NCBI GenBank assembly: GCA_030734395.1
Contig: JAUZTG010000041.1
Location: 1,488,001-1,552,000, forward strand
Source of the DNA: Sarocladium kiliense
Lineage: Eukaryota > Ascomycota > Sordariomycetes > Hypocreales > Sarocladiaceae
Direction: 5' to 3'
Length of the DNA stretch: 64,000 nucleotides
Position 1 is the stretch's first letter. Each line of letters starts with the position of its first letter. The notes beneath the pieces are model-generated. The model was not told where the DNA came from. It ran no database searches and saw only the letters and a program-made list of their open reading frames with translations. Made by a program: the position numbers and the translations under genes. Positions 24,848 to 35,400 of the stretch are shown here, one piece after another.

Positions 24848-24970
24848 TCTATAAGAACCCAAGCCCTCCCAATCTCCATCCTCTCTCTTCTCTTCCCCTC
24901 ATCCACACACCTCAGAACTCAACTCAACTTTTCCAAACCAAACCAAACAAACAACCCCAAACCCATCACA
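24848..24970 (+). promoter_or_regulatory. core promoter and leader of the ccg-1/grg-1 homologue
   Basis: A TATA-like CTATAAG lies at 24849-24855, about 120 bp before the ATG. It is followed by a CT-rich stretch (24860-24905) and an A/C-rich, G-poor leader running into CATCACAATGG, a strong fungal start context. This is typical of highly expressed ascomycete genes. The exact transcription start is not visible. Confidence 0.6.
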
Positions 24971-25241
24971 ATGGATTCCATCAAGCAGGGCGCCAACTTC
25001 GTCGGTGAGAAGGTCCAGGAGGCCACCTCTGGTGCTTCCAAGGAGGCCAACAAGGAGGTCGCCAAGGACAGCAACGCCCCCATCGGCACTCGGTATGTTG
25101 CCTTCACCTCTGATATGTCTTCATCTATGAACCGACAACTAACAACTTCTTAGTGCCTCCGCCGCCAAGGATGCCCTGGGCGACAAGGCCGACGAGTCCA
25201 AGCACGGTGCCAAGGGTGAGGGCCACAAGCAGGCCATCTAA
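24971..25241 (+). CDS. ccg-1: CCG-1/GRG-1 family small stress and clock-controlled protein
   Basis: Small hydrophilic protein of the clock-controlled gene 1 / glucose-repressible gene 1 family. Neurospora ccg-1 (grg-1) transcripts are very abundant and rise on glucose starvation, stress and at circadian peaks. Exons are 24971-25092 and 25154-25241 (61-nt intron), giving 69 aa. The N-terminus MDSIKQGANFVGEKVQEATS, the central SKEANKEVAKDSNAPIGTR and the spliced continuation ASAAKDALGDKADESKHGAK match the family along the full length. The Ala/Lys/Asp/Glu-rich repeat-like composition resembles LEA-type protectants. A strong core promoter precedes it and a 4.7-kb gene-free region lies upstream, consistent with complex regulation. 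Molecular function is not established in the family. Confidence 0.95.
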
Positions 25242-25948
25242 GCCAACCTCAACCTGTCGACTCTCCGTCTGAAGACGATTTGTTTCTACCCGCCAACCAC
25301 TCCAAGTACAACCAAAGCTGCCGTGTCGGTTCAGACTACTACGGAAGCATGAGGTCTCGAGGAGGATAGCGAAGACTGGTGCTGAACGGAAATTCACCGA
25401 GAAGATCAGGCAAGGGCGTCTTACGGAGCAGTCAAGCATTGCTATGCTTTCCGACTTATGGATCGTGTCGACGCAAGATGCGGTCAAATACCCCTTACAT
25501 AGCTCCTTTGTCCGAATGATACCATCTTAATCTCCAAACATTTGTCCCCTACCGTGATATGTGAATCTAAGAATTGTATGTAGTAGTATATGTAGGATAA
25601 TATTTGTATGGTAAATCATCAAATCACAAAGTACAATGTACAAGAAAGTGGTCAAAACATGCTGCTGCTCTCAAAACCGGATTTCGCTCAGTGCTCGTGA
25701 CACGCGTCTCTCGGAAAGCATTCGGCGTACGGTAACACCATCGTCTTCGTTCCGCTCATACCTTGAGACACGCGTAGCTGGTAAGCCAGTGTACAACTTT
25801 GGCCGCACTAAGGAGCGGGGTTGGAGTACAAAATGACGAAAAGCAGAAGATGCGCAGGGGACTTCTCCTAAAGTGTTGTCCTCATATGATCTTCCCTCCT
25901 CTAGTAATAACAATGCCTGATATAGGTGTAAGGGTGGTTGGTGTTGCC
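25242..25948. other. convergent intergenic region
   Basis: About 700 bp between the 3' ends of ccg-1 and the EBP-like gene. It holds the long 3' untranslated region of ccg-1, with an AT-rich stretch around 25500-25640 that probably contains the polyadenylation region. No other gene seen. Confidence 0.5.
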
Positions 25949-26851
25949 TTACTTGCTCTTCTTCTTGGTAGCTTGCTTTTCACGCAAGCTGAATGCGGCC
26001 GAGATGTCGCGAACGGAGTACCAGATTGCGTAGAGTGGGATGAAGACCCAGAGCATGTTGAAGAAGAAGAGGTAGACCCAGAGGTACATGAAGTTGCTGC
26101 CGTCGAGGTTAACATTGCCGACAAGCCACTCGGGGCAGAATGTCATGAAGCCTATATTATTTATCAGACAGTCGTTCTCATGAGTTGAGGAGTGAGGCAG
26201 GGAGGGAGGCATACCGCCGTAAATCTCGCAGGTCGCGAGAACGATCATCCAGATACTGGCCTTGGGGTCCTTGTTCCTGATGCAGTAGCAAATGTAGAGG
26301 GCAAGAGAGCCATCGAAGAAGACTGTCAGAAGCTCAAGGCTGACGACTCCCTGAATCGCAACGTCTGGTTAGTCCTGGCTCGAAGCACCTCGACAGCGAC
26401 AGCTTCTGCTATCTATAGAAAGGGCCAATGCACATACCAAATCAACACCTGCCCACCTCTTGTCCGCCCTCGCATACACCATCCAAAGCTGGGCAAAGAA
26501 ATCATCCCCTCCCGCCTGTGGTCCATACAGCCTGCCCTCCGTACCCAGCCAGTTGAAAGGCGTAGGGAACCAATCACTCGCCAAAGCCCTAACGCCACCC
26601 TTCGCGACAACCTCTGACACAGGCACGTACGAGAAGAAGCAGTGGTATAGGAAAGAACCCTCGAGAACGAAATGGCAGAGCGCGTCGGCAAGGTGCCAGA
26701 CGAAGAGGAAGCGGAGGGCGGGACCCACGGGGCGACGGAGGAGGACGAGGGAGGTTGTGTAGGCGACGAGGACGAGGATGACGGTCGCGGCGAGGGAGAC
26801 GAGGGTGGTGCGGTCGAAGAGGTCTGGAGGGAGGTCGGCGGTGGAAAACAT
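25949..26851 (-). CDS. emopamil-binding (EBP/EXPERA) sterol isomerase-like protein
   Basis: Four-helix ER membrane protein of the EBP family. The animal and plant members convert Delta8 to Delta7 sterols. Exons (minus) are 26851-26438, 26350-26215 and 26151-25949, giving 250 aa. The first ATG of the frame is at 26851. Residues that mutagenesis of human EBP found essential have counterparts here: His60 and Glu64 (CHFVLEG), Glu144 and Thr147 (SLELLTVF), Asn215 and Trp218 (FNMLW). Introns are 87 and 63 nt. The C-terminus ends in a lysine-rich KKKSK, compatible with a dilysine-type ER signal. Fungi normally use the unrelated ERG2 enzyme for this step, so the role here may be redundant, specialised or ligand-binding. 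Family assignment is firm; sterol isomerase activity is inference. Confidence 0.88.
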
Positions 26852-27504
26852 GGTTGCGGTCGTTGGCGGTGGGTGAAGAAGCTCGCGATGGTTGTGGAGA
26901 GACGACAAGAGCTGTCTATTTGAGTCAGTCGGCTCTCGGGTTGATTCGAAGCTGCGCCGAGTGATTTCAAGCGTTCATTTAGAGAGAAGTCATATACGCG
27001 ACAAGTAAAGAGAGGTGTTGTAGACTGTATTTCGAACAATGGAAAGGAAGAAGGATGAGGCGGTAGTGGTGGTGGTGGTGGGCGGACGCCTAAGATTGGT
27101 TCGTGTCGTGGCAGGGTCTGTTAGTCCAGTACCCGAACCCCTGACCGCTGGAGATGAAGCTGGGGAGTATCAGGCTAAGAATGGCGTACCATCGTCCCCA
27201 AATGGCAGCTTGATTCGGGATTAATTTGCCAATTGAGAGTGCGCGCTCACAGATTGGGACCCCTACAGCAGCCACCTGTCATTATACCCCGGATCGTCAA
27301 TTCCAGATGCTAACAGACGCGTCGTGCAGGCACTTGCATTCTCAAGGTGTCAGGAACCGCGACTTGGGTTGGAAAAGATTCATTTCCATCTAAACCTTGT
27401 ATGCATAACCCAGACATAACGCCAAATGATCCCAAAGAGCCGGTCCAAGAGCCGACCATGCATATGACTACGAAAAGCAAAGCAGCCGGGCTGCTGCCGA
27501 CCAC
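26852..27504. other. intergenic region with a GTG microsatellite
   Basis: Separates the EBP-like start from the 3' end of the NAD kinase gene, both minus strand. It should hold the EBP promoter. A short GTG-rich simple repeat lies at 27065-27080. No conserved frame or RNA gene seen. Confidence 0.5.
27065..27080. repeat. short (GTG)n microsatellite
   Basis: About five tandem GGT/GTG units in the region upstream of the EBP-like gene. Confidence 0.8.
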
Positions 27505-29353
27505 TCATTTATCCCACTCCTTATATCCCTTCTGCTTCTGCCTCGTGTTCCACCCCAGCTTCCCGCTAATACTGTTCACCCAGTCCTCGCTCCTTCTGCC
27601 TTCTGCCTGCACTGACGCGAAGGGATATCTGCTGGCGCTGATAGTCACGTAGTCGCCAGGTCGCAGCTCCACACGCTCACGTCCGTCGAAGCTCGCCCAG
27701 GATGCTGTCCTCGCATCATATGGTACGCCGACGCGCAGTACCACCGTATCTGGTAGCACGATGGGCCGGAAGGAGAGGGTGTGTGGGCAGATGGATGTCA
27801 CCAGCATCACGGGGTTCTCCGGATGGCATAGAGAGCCTCCGGCCGCAAGATTGTAAGCGGTAGATCCGGTAGGCGTGGATACGCAGATGCCATCAGCCAG
27901 CACTGAGGTGAAATGCTCATCGTCGCCGAAGATCTCGGTGTATGACATAGCTGTGATTCGCGATTAGCTTCAGAGCGGGCTGAGCAGCTTCGTTGCATGG
28001 GAGTCTTACTTGGGTTTGGTCCCCTGTCCACCACAATCTCATTCAAGATCTCGTACGTTCCGTCAGGTCGATGTGTATGCGCATCCTCCTTCTCCTCTCC
28101 AATTAGTTCCTCCACGAGGTCTCTCGACTTCTCCTCGTCCTCCTCTGATGACGAACTCGCACCGATTGAGACATTTTCAATCAGTTTTCGCTGACTGCGC
28201 ATCACCGTGCCTTCAAATCGAAGCCGCAAGCTCACAGTCACGCCTTGCTTCAACGCACCAGCGAGGATCGCCTCGTGCTCCTCAAAGTCGAATTTGGTCA
28301 GGAAGCCTAGGCTTCCCAGTGCGAACGACAGGACAGGAGGCACGATCCTCTGGAAGAGCCAGCTTGCATAGAGAACAGTGCCATCGCCGCCCAGTGTGAT
28401 GACGAAATCGAAGATGTGTGGCTTCATTCTGCACATTGGCTCGTCCCAGTACCGAATCCGCTGCTTGATCGCGTCTCTTGCGTCATTCTCGCTCTGTTGG
28501 CCGTTCGCCGCGTACTCCTTGGCTAATTCGTCAATCAACCCTGTGACATCGAACTTCTTGTTCGGTTTGAGCTTGTCCTGGATATATACCGTAAAGGCCG
28601 TTTCGCGGTCCTTGGACAGCAGCCACTTTGCGATTTGTCTCGTCTTGGGGATCAAGTCCTGATCGTAAATCTTGGTCAAAATGAAAACCGACTTGACACG
28701 AAACCTGATCCGCATGCTACTGAGGCGCCTGCTCAGTTCGCGCACACCCCACGCCATGTCACTGAGCTGCCTCTTGGTGAGCGTGCGACTGTGAATCTCC
28801 TCCTGGTACTGCACTAGGTCAAGCTCCGACATGCTCTTGGTCATCTCCTTGGCCCATGCTTGCTGGTCCTCCTGTCCAGCACAATTGCCTTCTAGACTTG
28901 ACGCATCTATGGTTGCGCGGCTATTGTGTCTTTCGTGCGTCTTGGGCTCCACCAAACGCTCCATGCCCTCGTGATACTTCGCGTCTATGCCATTGGCGTT
29001 GCCCTGCGTGTCTGTGTAGGTATGGTGGGCGCGGAAGTGCTCCGGTGTCCTTTCGCTTGCATCCTTCGCGCGGCGCTGGCTTTCGAGGAACTGGTGAACG
29101 AGGCACTCGTCGCGTTTGATTGGGCGAGGTTTGATCTGGGGTTTGGCTTCGGAGGAGACAAGGGAACTCTTGCGACGATACGGATTGCCGGGTTCGAAAG
29201 TCACCTTTGAAGCATCGACGTCAGCGCACACACAGCGATGAAGCTTTAGAATGGTCATACCTCGACTGCCTTGCGCCCATCATCGCTACCAGTATCGCTC
29301 TCATAGGCCGTATCGAACTCTACGTGCTTATCATGCGTCGCCTCACCGCTCAT
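27505..29353 (-). CDS. NAD kinase
   Basis: ATP-NAD kinase making NADP from NAD (Utr1/Pos5/Yef1 family). Exons (minus) are 29353-29261, 29204-28010 and 27950-27505, giving 577 aa. Start: ATG at 29353 (MSGEATHDKHVEF), and exon 1 joins in frame to VTFEPGNPYRRKSS. The catalytic core shows VITLGGDGTVLYASWLFQ (GGDG at ~303-306), the NEIVVDRGPNPT segment restored by the second splice, then TEIFGDDEHFTSVLADG and STPTGSTAYNLAAGGS, all typical. The N-terminal ~200 residues are hydrophilic and poorly conserved. An acidic insertion (SSSSEEDEEKSRDLVEE) sits before the NEIVVDRG block. No clear mitochondrial presequence, so a cytosolic Utr1-like enzyme is more likely. It is divergent from the sugar kinase gene. 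Confidence 0.94.
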
Positions 29354-30907
29354 CTTGCCGTCCTGAGATACTCAAGAAGCCCTTGAAACCTGGCTGGTGC
29401 TGCTTGGCTCAGCGGGGTATATGCTCCAGCTGTTGCGACAAAGCAAGCTTCGGTTTGGGCCGTGTAGGAAAAGCAGAAGAAGAATGGTGTGGCCTTCAGT
29501 GCTCTCGGGTCATTGAGCCCAAGAGAAGAGCTTATTCATGGCTAAGTAGGCTTGCCGGATTTCGTGTGTAGTGAACAGAAGAGGACCGCAATTGAATCGT
29601 CGTCGATGGAAGTCCGGAGGTAAGTTGTCGGCGCCAATGGTGCTTAGTGATGCTACACTTACGAGCAGCCCCTCCATTGTAACCCTCAGGGTTACGCCAT
29701 CTTTCGTTGAGCCGGATTCGGACACAGATTCTGATGCTTGATGAAGCTCAATTTTAGTTTGAGATCGGTCAAGAGGCAGGGAGACAAAATGAGCTCATGT
29801 GGTGCTCGAGCTAGAAATATCCTAATGGCAAGGAGTGGCAACGGAATGCAGAGCCGCCCCTTCACGATGGACTTCCATGGACGATCTCTGGAGCTGCCAA
29901 AACATCTCTAGCAAACGACTCGATGAAGAAACTTGGCCAAAGAAACTGATCATGAAGTTTCTTTTGGCTTGTAGCATCTTATTTTAGTTGATTCAATGCT
30001 AGTAAACAGATTGATGTTTGCTTCATGCCGCCTTAAAGCCAGCATGAAGCAAACTAGACAATCTAACAAGGTGTCCGGATCCTGCGGTCATCACTTGCAA
30101 GATCGTCATCCTAATACCTTTGACTTGAAGCACTCGGTCTATAACAGTTCCAATTTTCTGGGACCAGAACGAGGATGAATCTTCAGGTATTCTGCGTATG
30201 TGCAACAGTTATCATCGCGATTGTCGAAGGTTTGCTGCCATGTTGATAGCTTATGGGTGTCTCGAACAGCATAGGTAGCGCCCTTCCCGTACATCTGATC
30301 ATGCATGGTATGATGTTTACTGATCTGCTGAACGTAGGCGCATATGTTGGCCCAAGGATGCCGGTGTACCTACAAGAAGAACTGGATCGAGCAAGATGGC
30401 CTCTGGCAGCAGTCGTTCTTGAGAACGGCCTCACACACTTTGCAGACATGGAACCACCGGTTCATCCAAGTCGTTACGAAGAGGATAGAGGTCTTATCCT
30501 TTCTTGAATGCAGGTCGTTGGATCTGCTCGAGATGCCGCTTCACGGCTGGGGCAGCCTCTCCGTATTGCACGCGTGCCCCTGCTCTCACGCAAAAGTCCT
30601 GACCTAGAAACGTGCCTTCACCTGAATCAGCAACGAACAGGCCGTACCGCATCGTTTTAGATGGTCTGTCTTGTTTTTGTCGTTGATAGCCAAATCGGCC
30701 TCCGTTGTGGTGGTAATGCTCGCCAGTTTTGTGAGGGGCAACTTCGTCGGTGCCGAGTCTTTCTCCATCACCACCAATTCCAGAGCGTCAACCTCCTAGA
30801 CGTTCGGCGCCCTTTAGCCTCTAACTCCAAGTCAATCATAGTCGCAAGGCACCTGCCAAGTGTCCGTATTTAGCAACGTAGGCTCCCTCGGAGCCCTGAC
30901 CCAAAGC
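29354..30907. other. divergent intergenic region between NAD kinase and pfkB kinase genes
   Basis: About 1.55 kb. It must contain both promoters. Apart from two small minus-strand frames around 30370-30652, listed separately with low confidence, nothing recognisable is present. Confidence 0.45.
30494..30652 (-). CDS. possible small protein (52 aa), uncertain
   Basis: A minus-strand frame with ATG at 30652 in a good context (AAAACGATG) runs 52 codons to TAA, starting MRYGLFVADSGEGTFLGQDF and ending RPAFKKG. Immediately downstream, in another frame (30465-30370), lies a Cys-rich 31-codon frame, MNRWFHVCKVCEAVL..., with a CxxC then CC..C pattern. They could be exons of one small gene, a decayed gene, or chance. 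I could not find a GT..AG intron that joins them cleanly. I do not recognise either piece. Confidence 0.22.
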   Translation of the reverse strand: MRYGLFVADSGEGTFLGQDFCVRAGARVQYGEAAPAVKRHLEQIQRPAFKKG

Positions 30908-32480
30908 ATGTCCCGGCACCTCGTCCTTGTCGGCGCATGCTATCTGGACACTCTCCTCAGGTGAGATATCGCATATCAACAGCACTCTATAGCGTATCTA
31001 CGTCTCTGAAGGATTTATGCTAACATCCAGTGTCGGTAAGCGTTCCGTTCTTTCCATCGGAAGACTCCAAACTGCGTGCGACCTCGTCCAGCACCCGCGT
31101 TGGGGGCAATTGTCCCAATAGCATCCAGGCCCTTCGGCAACTCCTGACACCTTCCGACGATCTCACTCTCCATCTGATATCATGTCTGCCTTCAAGGTCT
31201 TCTTCAGCCTCCCAGGTGGTCATAAGGTCTCTGACAGATGACTGCCGTGAGCATGATAGCGAGGCACACCGTGTGCAGAGAAATACAACAAACCTCGAGC
31301 ACTGCATCTACAGAGAAGACCACATTGAACCTGCGAGCAGCTACATCATCCGCAGTGGCGAGACAGGCAGCAGAACTATTGTCAACTACAACAACCTACC
31401 GGAGATGACCGTATCCGAGTTCAAGTCGAGAATCCTGACTTTCGATCCTACACAAGAGACGTGGTGGCACTTCGAGGTGAGTTCGCCTCCTACGGAGGCG
31501 AACTTTGCGATACGGCCTGCAAACTGACACTCGCCTCACGTATCACAGGGCCGGATACCATTCGTTACGCTGGCTTGCATGCAAACATTACGCACATTGC
31601 TTCCCCGGGCGAGAATCAGTGTCGAAATCGAGAAACCTGGGCGAGATGGCCTCCCTGAGCTCGCAGCACAGGCCGATGTCGTCTTCTACTCCCGCGTATG
31701 GGCAGAGGTAAAGCAATGCCACCTTCCCCCGGTCTCTGCGTTACGTTGCGCAACATGAGCGTTCCATCCAGGCGATTTGTTGCCACAATGTCCCTTCTTT
31801 GCATGGTCTCAATAACTAACACACACACCCTCGTGGCTGTCTTACAGAGTCGAGGACACAGCTCTCCGGAAGCTTGCCTCAGAGGCGAATCAACTCCGAA
31901 AGCGTGAGTCTGTCTGTGCTTGTTATGAGGGAGCCTCCTTTTGAAAGACCGTGGCGAACCAGTTTTGTGAGCAAACCTCGAGCTTGGGACTCATTACTGA
32001 TTCGAGTTCCGTCCAATTAGATGCTTAAGCCTGTGTACCTGGGGTGCGGACGGAGCGGCAGTAATGTCTCATCCCTTCAACGAGTGTGATCGTTTCCCCG
32101 TGAAACAGAAAGTCAACGTTGTCGAGTAAGTCGCCATCTCATCTATCGACTCTTCGGGGTAAGCAAGCGCCCAACTATGTCTCATCAGACGGTGGGCAGA
32201 GACGGGCGTTTGCATATGCGAGGGGTAAGGATCACGGATCAGTCTCCCTTCCCCGTCATTGCCTGAGATGATCCCAGCTGATCTTGTGCCCGTCGGTTCA
32301 ACTAGTGCTGTAGGAGCAGGTGACACCTTCATTGCTGGTATGCTGTACGCTCTGGTCTGTCACGGCGAAGACTGGGACACACACCGGAAGGTCAGACTTG
32401 CAGTTGATTTAGCGACGTGCAAGGTGCAGCAGGAGGGCTTCGAAGGTCTCGGCGCCACAGTGCTCCAGCCCGGCTCGTGA
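30908..32480 (+). CDS. pfkB family carbohydrate kinase (ketohexokinase-like)
   Basis: Phosphorylates a sugar or related small molecule with ATP. It is closest in style to fungal ketohexokinase/ribokinase-like proteins. Six exons: 30908-30960, 31041-31476, 31549-31707, 31848-31903, 32021-32125 and 32306-32480, giving 327 aa. The spliced protein reads MSRHLVLVGACYLDTLL, then SVPFFPSEDSKLRA, GGNCPNS, SSYIIRSGETGSRTIVNYN, WHFEGRIP, CTWGADGAAV and VVDAVGAGDTFIAGMLYAL. It is therefore complete, although unspliced frames look broken. GAGD (~273-276) carries the catalytic Asp. Odd points: the first intron uses an AAG acceptor, and three introns are long for this window (117, 140 and 180 nt). Substrate cannot be told from sequence. 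Confidence 0.88.
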
Positions 32481-35400
32481 AGCAGAAGACCGTCCCAGGC
32501 TGTGACTCCAAAAGCACAAGTTACACAGGGATGTCGATATTTGACCTCATCCTTTCCAAGTGACATGGCCCCTGTCCATTGAGATAAGTTACAACATGCA
32601 GATTGGGGGCAAATCGACAACATTCTCCCCTACTCAGGACCGTCGCATCTAATTCGTGTATGCGAGGCGAAGAGGTTGTAGCCGAGGTCACGAACCGCCT
32701 CGTGGGCGGGCGCCCATGGCGTCTGGAGAGAATGTGGCTGTATGTTGCTGCTAAGTGTGTACATATGCCTCCTCCCGCACCCACCTGCACCCCTGGCCAA
32801 ACTCCGTCTTCGGTTACTCATACTGGTGGGTAACGTGGTTGATGGGATGATTGTACTTCGTATGAACCCCTTGCCATCTGGTGAATGAGAACGGCGCTGT
32901 AGGTTTGTCCTGGTTCCTGGTAGAATTGCCCTGAGCACACGGTACATGGCTAGAGGCAGCCAGCCATGCAAGCGCTCGTCCTTTCTTCCCGTGATCGATC
33001 ATCATGCCCGGTGTTGCTCCATCAAACGTGCATCCACGTGAAGTACCCGAGTTTTACACAACATATCGCATTTCACCGCCTCCATTGCCGCGCAACCCGC
33101 CCTAGTGGTCATCAAACAAGTTCGCCCTGCTTGGTGGCGGCCTTGGTCATGCCATGATCTGGACCTCCTGTAACCCCAATTCGGAAATCAAACCCCTCGC
33201 ATGCCGAGACAGAGTCATGCCAGCACAGTGCTCTTTGACCAGGTGTTGGGGGATGAAGCATCCAACCAAATAACGTACAACAGGTATGCGGTGCATGGTA
33301 CCTCTCCATCCTCACCATGCCAGCACGTAGGAAACGGAGCCATGACCGCACCCGAATTGCTTCATGAAGAGTTGTTGGCAATTAAAGATGATAGTGCGAC
33401 TTCTTAGCCCCACACGCGTCAGTCATTGGGTTGCGGAAGAAGATGGCGAACCACGAGCGGTTTTGGCCTGATGTTGCTGCGCCCATTGGAGGTGTGTGCG
33501 GGAGGGGCGTGATTAAAGAAGATCGCCAGAGCAAGGGGTGTCCCGGATCGCGTGCCCACCGACCCAACAGTCCTGGCCGCTATGATATAGAATTGCATGA
33601 ATTACGGTAGAAGTTGGGGTTAGGACGCTTCAGGGCTCTGCCAGAATTCTGTTAGAATTTGGTGATCTCATTTGGATCTCACCAGCATCCCGAGGCATCG
33701 TGCGATGTTTCATTTGCGGACGAGGTAAGGATGATAGATCTTCGTGTCAGAGTTGGTGGCGCTGAGACAGACCCAGTACAGGCGGGCTGTTCCCTCGTTA
33801 CCAGAGTCCAAGCGAGCACCAGCTAGCTGTGTGTACCTTTCTCACCAACAAACCAGTCGGTGTGAGATGGCGCTATGCAAGGGTCCTTGTAAGTAGATGG
33901 GGTTGAGCCACGACGTAGGGAGTCCTTGACGCACACGATGCAAACATTACAAGTTCCGGCGTTGACTTACATCGATCCTATCACATTTGTACAGATGTAA
34001 CATCACGCCGTGACCAAACTGGGGCTGATGCAAGCCAAGCTTCACCACCTTCAAGGTCTCCTGCCGTGCGCGCCGTCCAAGTGCTGTGAGCTGTCTCGCC
34101 CTTCAGGTCCATCAAGCGACCGGGGTTGCAACAGGCGAGTCAGTCAACGGCGGCATGTTTGGGCGAAAACTCAGTACCTCTGATTGGTTCGCGGTGCTCG
34201 TTTGGTGGTTTGCTTTCGGTCCCACCGACTGGGTGGCAGGCACAAAGCACTTGCATGAGTCTAGGCGGAATGATGCGGATGAGAGGAGGCAGGGAAGCCG
34301 GAGGCGTAGCCGTTCCACGCGCATCACATAATCGTGCAGCGTTGTCACTCGAGGCTTCGTCATGAGAGTGGATGGTCCTGATGTCTGCATATTTGAACAA
34401 CATGCATCTTGAAGTGCACATTGTCGGTATAGACGCACCTAAGTCTAGCCTCGGCGCGCAGCGTCAGGATTAGAGCTACTCACTCTAACAGAATGTTGTA
34501 AAGGTCCAGAGGCCAGCGTGGAGCAGATGCTGGGCATGGATAAATCACTAAACCACGCGACGGTGGCACAAGTAATGTAGCTTTGTTGCAGGTATGCCTC
34601 CAGGGTGGGGAAAGTGCCAGGTCAGCCTCGACCACTAGACATGCGGTCAGCTGCGTCACCACTTTCAGTCACCGGGTCTTGTGGTGGAAGCCGAGAGGTC
34701 AGTCATTGTAGTTGGACCGCTGCGGTGCCAGGAAAAGCCACTCGAACCAGGAATGAGAGGAGGGTGGGTGTCGGCATGGAGTCCGCGCGGATGGCGGGTG
34801 CAAGCGCTGGGTGGTATGGCGGCCACTGGGCAACCGAGTGAGCAGAGTGCAACAAGGCGTTGGACCAGGGGAAGACCCGCTCCCTGCAATGCCGTGCTGG
34901 TGGGTGACCAACACCATCCACAAGCAGGGTGGGATTCCAGAAGCGTTTGAACTCGGAGTTGAGCGGACAGTGGCAGTCTCGCAAGCCTCGGGCCCGGGCA
35001 GTGGGGTCTAACGACATGGCACATTCCAGGATCAACAGCGGATCGTAGACACTAGCAGCCGTAGGCTGGACCAGTTGAGGTGGCGTTGGGTGTCGAAGGT
35101 TTTGGATTGGCGCTGGTAGGTCGTAGGAGTAGCTGAAGCCACTCAGTGCCTCTATCCATGACAGGCAAGGCTTGTGGTGGCTTACGATCATCACGATGGA
35201 GGAGTACGAAGGCCGTGGAGTCATGGGCAAGAGCAAGGGGTAATGGCAGGGGCTGACTGAGGCAGCTAGCCAGGCAGAACAGGGTATGATGGCGGAAGGT
35301 GCCATCGTGGACTGCATCAGCGTTTGAGAGCCTTCCCGCCGATTTTTGGGGGAAGGTGCGTCAACGGTGAGTGTCAGCGCGCCTCCCAGCTCTGAATTGG

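Larger units (their letters stand above)
20221..24970. other. 4.75-kb gene-free divergent region upstream of ccg-1/grg-1
   Basis: Lies between the start of the seven-helix protein (minus) and the ccg-1-like gene (plus). Open frames of 60-140 codons occur on both strands at 20466-20974, 21351-21781, 22319-22696 and 23007-23321. None resembles a known family and none shows a convincing intron structure. A two-copy 47-bp tandem repeat sits at about 23213-23306. The last ~120 bp contain a TATA-like site and a pyrimidine-rich leader. The stretch probably contains long regulatory DNA. A non-coding transcript cannot be excluded. Confidence 0.5.

Noticed and set aside
30908..32480. Apparent sugar-kinase pseudogene
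   Set aside because: The motifs first seemed scattered over broken frames, but five GT..AG introns restore a complete 327-aa pfkB protein.
34703..35317. 204-codon minus-strand open frame
   Set aside because: Overlapped by other open frames on both strands, low-complexity content, no recognisable motif, no good start context.
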